Positions 30,210-33,135 of a DNA stretch of 33,135 nucleotides are shown piece by piece. The position numbers and the translations under genes were made by a program. The notes under the pieces are model-generated. The model saw nothing but the letters and a program-made list of their open reading frames with translations. It was not told where the DNA came from and did no database searches. The stretch is from Akkermansia sp. (GTDB taxonomy: Bacteria; Verrucomicrobiota; Verrucomicrobiia; Verrucomicrobiales; Akkermansiaceae): contig JAUNNT010000025.1 of the NCBI GenBank assembly GCA_030531305.1, positions 1-33,135 of the forward strand, given 5' to 3'. Every line of letters starts with the position of its first letter. Position 1 is the stretch's first letter.

Positions 30210-30818
30210 ATGGATACCCTTTTGAACATCCTCAACGGCATTTCCGCCCTGCTGAAGGCGGGAGACCTGATGCCGGACTTCACCACGCCGCGCGGCATCT
30301 TCTGCGCCATCGCGTGGGTGGCCACGCTGCTTGCGCTGGGCCTGTTCGTCATCTCCTTGTTTGCGGATGCGGACACGGACGGCGATGTGGGTTCCGATGC
30401 GGACGTGGGCAACGGCGACACGGGGTTCTTCTCCGTGCGCGCGCTCATCGGCTTCCTGCTGGGTTTCGGCTGGGGCGGTTTCGTGAGCATCCAGACCAAC
30501 CCCAGCGTGCTGGTGGCGGTTCTGGTGGGCCTCGGCGTGGGCGCGGTCATGTTCGTCATCGTGGCGGGCATGATGAAGCTCATCTACAGCCTGAAGTCTG
30601 ACGGCACGCTGAAGCATGATTCCCTGGTGGGGCTCACGGGCACGGTGTACGTGACCGTTCCGCCGCATGGGGAGCCGGGCGGGCAGGTGCAGATAGCGCA
30701 CCCCAGCCAGCTGCTCACCATTGCCGCCGTGCAGGAGGGGGACACCCCGCTGCCCGCGCAGACCCGCGTGGAGGTGGTGAAGGCCACCACCTATCTCGTC
30801 ACCGTGCGCCCCCTCTAA
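30210..30818 (+). CDS. NfeD/YqiJ-like membrane protein, partner of flotillin
   Basis: The 202-residue protein has a first helix near residues 30-50 (FCAIAWVATLLALGLFVISL) and an acidic Asp-rich linker (DADTDGDVGSDADVGNGD). Two further helices follow (VRALIGFLLGFGWGGFVSI, VLVAVLVGLGVGAVMFVIV). The C-terminal part is beta-rich and OB-like (SLVGLTGTVYVTVPPHGEPG, then VEVVKATTYLVTVRP). The order matches NfeD-family partners encoded beside flotillins. The start at 30210 would give a nearly leaderless mRNA. Met21 at 30270 has a GGGAG ribosome-binding site and is a good alternative. The flotillin gene follows after 33 bases. Confidence 0.82.
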   Translation: MDTLLNILNGISALLKAGDLMPDFTTPRGIFCAIAWVATLLALGLFVISLFADADTDGDVGSDADVGNGDTGFFSVRALIGFLLGFGWGGFVSIQTNPSVLVAVLVGLGVGAVMFVIVAGMMKLIYSLKSDGTLKHDSLVGLTGTVYVTVPPHGEPGGQVQIAHPSQLLTIAAVQEGDTPLPAQTRVEVVKATTYLVTVRPL

Positions 30819-30851
30819 TCAACAATCCCTTCCCTTAACCCTGAAATCACC

Positions 30852-32363
30852 ATGACATCAACCATACCCCATGTAATCGCGTCTGCGGGCGTCAACGCCT
30901 CGCAGGTCGTCGCCATCGTCATCCTGGTCGTGTTCCTGCTGGGCACCATCGCGTGGCTGTTCAGCCGGTACAAGAAATGCCCGTCGGACAAGATTCTCAT
31001 CGTGTACGGCAACGTGGGCGCGGGGCGTTCCGCCAAGTGCATCCACGGCGGCGCCACGTTCATTGTGCCCATGATCCAGAGCTACGCGCTCATGGATTTG
31101 AACCCCATCAACATCGACGTGCCGCTGAAGGGCGCGCTCTCCAGCCAGAACATCCGCGTGGATGTGCCCTCCTCGTTCATCGTGGGCATCAGCACGCAGC
31201 CGGAAATCATGCAGAACGCCGCTAGTCGCCTGCTGGGCCGCACGCGGGAAGACATACGTGACCTCGCCTCGGAAATCATCATGGGCCAGATGCGCGTGGT
31301 CATCGCCTCCCTCACCATTGAGGAAATCAACGCGGACCGCGAGAAGCTCATCAAGGGCATCACCGGCGGCGTGGACGTGGAGCTCCACAAGGTGGGCCTC
31401 TACCTCATCAACGCCAACATCACGGATATCCGTGACGCCTCCGGATACATCGCCGCCCTCGGCCAGGAGGCCGCCGCCCGCGCCATCAACGACGCCATGA
31501 TCAAGGTGGCGGAGGAAACCCGCCGCGGCGAGATCGGCAAGGCGGAGGCCCTGCGCGAGCAGACCGTGCAGGTGGCCATGGCCAACGCCGCCGCCGTGGA
31601 GGGCAACAACGAGGCCCAGATGAAGGTGGCGGATTCCAACGCCAAGCTCAAGGTGCGCCAGGCGGAGGCCCAGCGTATCGCCGTGGTGGCCGAGCGCGAG
31701 CAGGCCGCACAGGCGGAGGCCGCAGGTTACATCGCCAACCGGGAGGCCGAAATGAAGCGCGCCGAACTGGAGCGCGCCACCCGCACCGCGGATGAAATCG
31801 TGAAGGCGGAAATCGAGAAGCGCAAGATGGAGATTGCCGCGGAAGCCGCCGCCGCCGTCCGCGTGAAGGAGGAGCAGGGCAAGGCGGATGCACTCGTCAT
31901 CGCCAAGGAGGCGGAGGGTACCGCCGCCACGCGCCTGGCCAAGGGCCAGGCGGACGCCCTGCTGCTGCAGAAGAACGCGGAGAGCCAGGGCCTGGAGATG
32001 GTGGGCCGCGGCCAGGCATCCGCCATTCAGGCCGCATTGGAGGCCAAGGCCAAGGGCTTCAAGCTCATCGTGGATGCCGCGGGGGACGCCAAGTCCGCCT
32101 CCGGCCTCCTCGTCACGGAACAGCTTCCCAAGATTGTGGAAACCCAGGCGTCTGCCATCCGCAACCTCTCCTTCGACAAGGTGGTGGTCATGGGCGGCGG
32201 GGATTCCAAGAGCGGCTCCGTGGGCGGCTTTGTGCAGAACCTGGTCACGGGCACGCTGCCGCTGCATGAGCTGGCGCAGAGCGTGGGCGTGGAGCTGCCG
32301 GACTACCTCGGCAAGCCCGCAGCGGCGCCCGCCCCGGATTTGGACGACGACACGCCGTTCTGA
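30852..32363 (+). CDS. Flotillin-like SPFH-domain protein (YqiK type)
   Basis: The 503-residue protein has an N-terminal membrane helix (VVAIVILVVFLLGTIAWLF). An SPFH domain at about 45-235 follows (SDKILIVYGNVGAGRSAKCI, FIVGISTQPEIMQNAASRLL, VGLYLINANITDI). A long Ala/Glu/Lys coiled coil with repeated heptads comes next (residues about 235-400; REAEMKRAELERATRTADEI). The short C-terminal tail is acidic (PDLDDDTPF). Flotillins oligomerise on membrane microdomains and affect fluidity, secretion and signalling. The paired NfeD-like gene upstream supports the assignment. An intrinsic terminator follows 27 bases after the stop. Confidence 0.95.
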   Translation: MTSTIPHVIASAGVNASQVVAIVILVVFLLGTIAWLFSRYKKCPSDKILIVYGNVGAGRSAKCIHGGATFIVPMIQSYALMDLNPINIDVPLKGALSSQNIRVDVPSSFIVGISTQPEIMQNAASRLLGRTREDIRDLASEIIMGQMRVVIASLTIEEINADREKLIKGITGGVDVELHKVGLYLINANITDIRDASGYIAALGQEAAARAINDAMIKVAEETRRGEIGKAEALREQTVQVAMANAAAVEGNNEAQMKVADSNAKLKVRQAEAQRIAVVAEREQAAQAEAAGYIANREAEMKRAELERATRTADEIVKAEIEKRKMEIAAEAAAAVRVKEEQGKADALVIAKEAEGTAATRLAKGQADALLLQKNAESQGLEMVGRGQASAIQAALEAKAKGFKLIVDAAGDAKSASGLLVTEQLPKIVETQASAIRNLSFDKVVVMGGGDSKSGSVGGFVQNLVTGTLPLHELAQSVGVELPDYLGKPAAAPAPDLDDDTPF

Positions 32364-32389
32364 TTCCCGCGCCGCACTCCGGCAATTTC

Positions 32390-32425
32390 AAATCCCGTTC
32401 CGCCTTTACGGAACGGGATTTTTAT
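32390..32425. terminator. Terminator after the flotillin gene
   Basis: AAATCCCGTTCCG (32390-32402) pairs perfectly with CGGAACGGGATTT (32409-32421) around a six-base loop, followed by TTTTATC-like sequence on the plus strand. The loop contains the stop codon of the converging CHASE2-type gene, so the hairpin overlaps that coding region's 3' end. Confidence 0.85.
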
Positions 32426-33135
32426 CGGCCCCGCCGCGTTTGGGCATGGGCAGCGCCGCGGTGATGAGCATGGCCGCCCACGCCGCCAGGAAGCGGCTGA
32501 GTTCCAGGTACAGCCCGCCGTATGCCAGGCGGTACGCCGCGTACGCCAGCGGCAGCAGCAGGAGCGCCACCGCAATGCACCGCCAGCGCCGCCGCATGAA
32601 CGCCATCCCCGCCATGCACGCCAGCAGCAGGTACGCGCTCCACACCGCCGTGTTCAAATCGCGCGGGTAGGGGTAGGCTCGCAGGGTGAGCGCATGCGCG
32701 TCCGCCATGGCGGGTGCAGGCGGCGCCAGCAGCTCCGCCAGCACGCACGCCAGGGCGCGCGCGCGGTTTTCGTCAGCGCCGGAAAGGGCCTGCATCTGTT
32801 CCTCTGTGGTGGCGGGAGCGGACTGGCACACCACCACGCACTTGCTCTCCGCCAGGGGAATTTTATCTTGTAGCAAATCGGGAAGGGAAATTTTCTGCGC
32901 GCATTCGCCGTGCAGCTCGGTGCAGCCCTGCATGTCCAGCGGCAGGGTGGCGTTGCCGATGCGTATCTGCCGCCCCATCTCTACCTGAATGTCGTCGCAG
33001 GAAACGCCGTGCCGCTCCATGGCGAGCCGCAAGGGCAGGGTGGGCACCACCGCGCCGTTCCAGCGCGCCAGCAGCGGCAGGTTGCGCGTCGTGGAGGCGT
33101 GCGTGGTCTGCTCGTCCTCCAGCCCGTCAGCCGCC
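32406..33135 (-). CDS. CHASE2-like sensor domain membrane protein, partial (N-terminus beyond window)
   Basis: The frame stays open to the right edge of the window, so at least 243 codons are present and the start lies outside. The visible part begins within an extracytoplasmic domain of CHASE2 character (ARWNGAVVPTLPLRLAMERH, RIGNATLPLDMQGCTEL, GADENRARALACVLAELL). Three transmembrane helices follow (VWSAYLLLACMAGMAFM, CIAVALLLLPLAYAAYRLAY, FLAAWAAMLITAALPM). It ends shortly after the last helix with a basic tail and no attached kinase or cyclase domain. The GTG at 33050 should not be taken as its start. The family call is tentative. Confidence 0.65.
   Translation of the reverse strand, partial: AADGLEDEQTTHASTTRNLPLLARWNGAVVPTLPLRLAMERHGVSCDDIQVEMGRQIRIGNATLPLDMQGCTELHGECAQKISLPDLLQDKIPLAESKCVVVCQSAPATTEEQMQALSGADENRARALACVLAELLAPPAPAMADAHALTLRAYPYPRDLNTAVWSAYLLLACMAGMAFMRRRWRCIAVALLLLPLAYAAYRLAYGGLYLELSRFLAAWAAMLITAALPMPKRGGADKNPVP

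Noticed and set aside
32406..33050. GTG at 33050 as the start of the CHASE2-like gene
   Set aside because: The frame is open to the window edge and the upstream codons continue the same domain, so the gene is cut by the window.

Overview
The window looks like a GC-rich chromosomal segment of a Verrucomicrobiota bacterium, probably from the Akkermansia group. That placement is an inference from the feel of the proteins, the Gram-negative envelope genes and the short heptad-type intergenic repeats; no database was searched. Coding density is high, no gap without a gene exceeds 300 bases, and I see no insertion sequence, prophage, CRISPR array or rRNA. Most genes are housekeeping, mixed with envelope and polysaccharide functions.

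Layout. 1-2.2 kb (minus): yebC-rho. 2.36-3.14 kb: tRNA-Pro(CGG) on minus and a small plus-strand pair, a lipoprotein plus a 45-residue peptide coupled by ATGA. 3.2-6.6 kb (plus): carA-purA-BASS transporter from one promoter. 6.6-11.3 kb (minus): outer-membrane barrel, hemL, rlmH and a secreted CBM9/GHL10-like protein. 11.4-18.4 kb (minus): a seven-gene run of coiled-coil membrane protein, small membrane protein, gatC, gatA, thiD, ROK-family protein and a zinc-ribbon Ser/Thr kinase. 18.5-18.8 kb: two glycine tRNAs (CCC and TCC anticodons) transcribed divergently. 18.8-23.6 kb (plus): an exopolysaccharide export block of secreted protein, beta-barrel, Wzc-like tyrosine kinase/co-polymerase and Wza-like export protein. 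23.7-26.1 kb (plus): coaX, acpP, a conserved unknown and a LysM protein. 26.2-29.65 kb: acetolactate synthase large subunit and a Wzy/O-antigen ligase-like membrane protein. 29.76-30.0 kb (minus): rpsO. 30.2-32.4 kb (plus): NfeD-like/flotillin pair. 32.4 kb to the end (minus): 3' part of a CHASE2-type protein cut by the window edge.

The most striking observation is in carA. The protein is full length and has CarA landmarks throughout, but the glutaminase nucleophile Cys is Gly and the catalytic His is Ile; only the Glu of the triad remains. This predicts a carbamoyl-phosphate synthetase that cannot hydrolyse glutamine by the usual mechanism and may depend on free ammonia. A second apparent pseudoenzyme is the LysM protein, whose C-terminal half resembles a YkuD L,D-transpeptidase without the His/Cys catalytic motif. 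Other points of interest are a tRNA-Gly promoter that seems to be the only one ahead of the polysaccharide-export block, a terminator hairpin that overlaps the coaX ribosome-binding region, a long Q/G/N/R-rich N-terminal region in Rho, and short-period repeats next to hemL, rlmH and rho.
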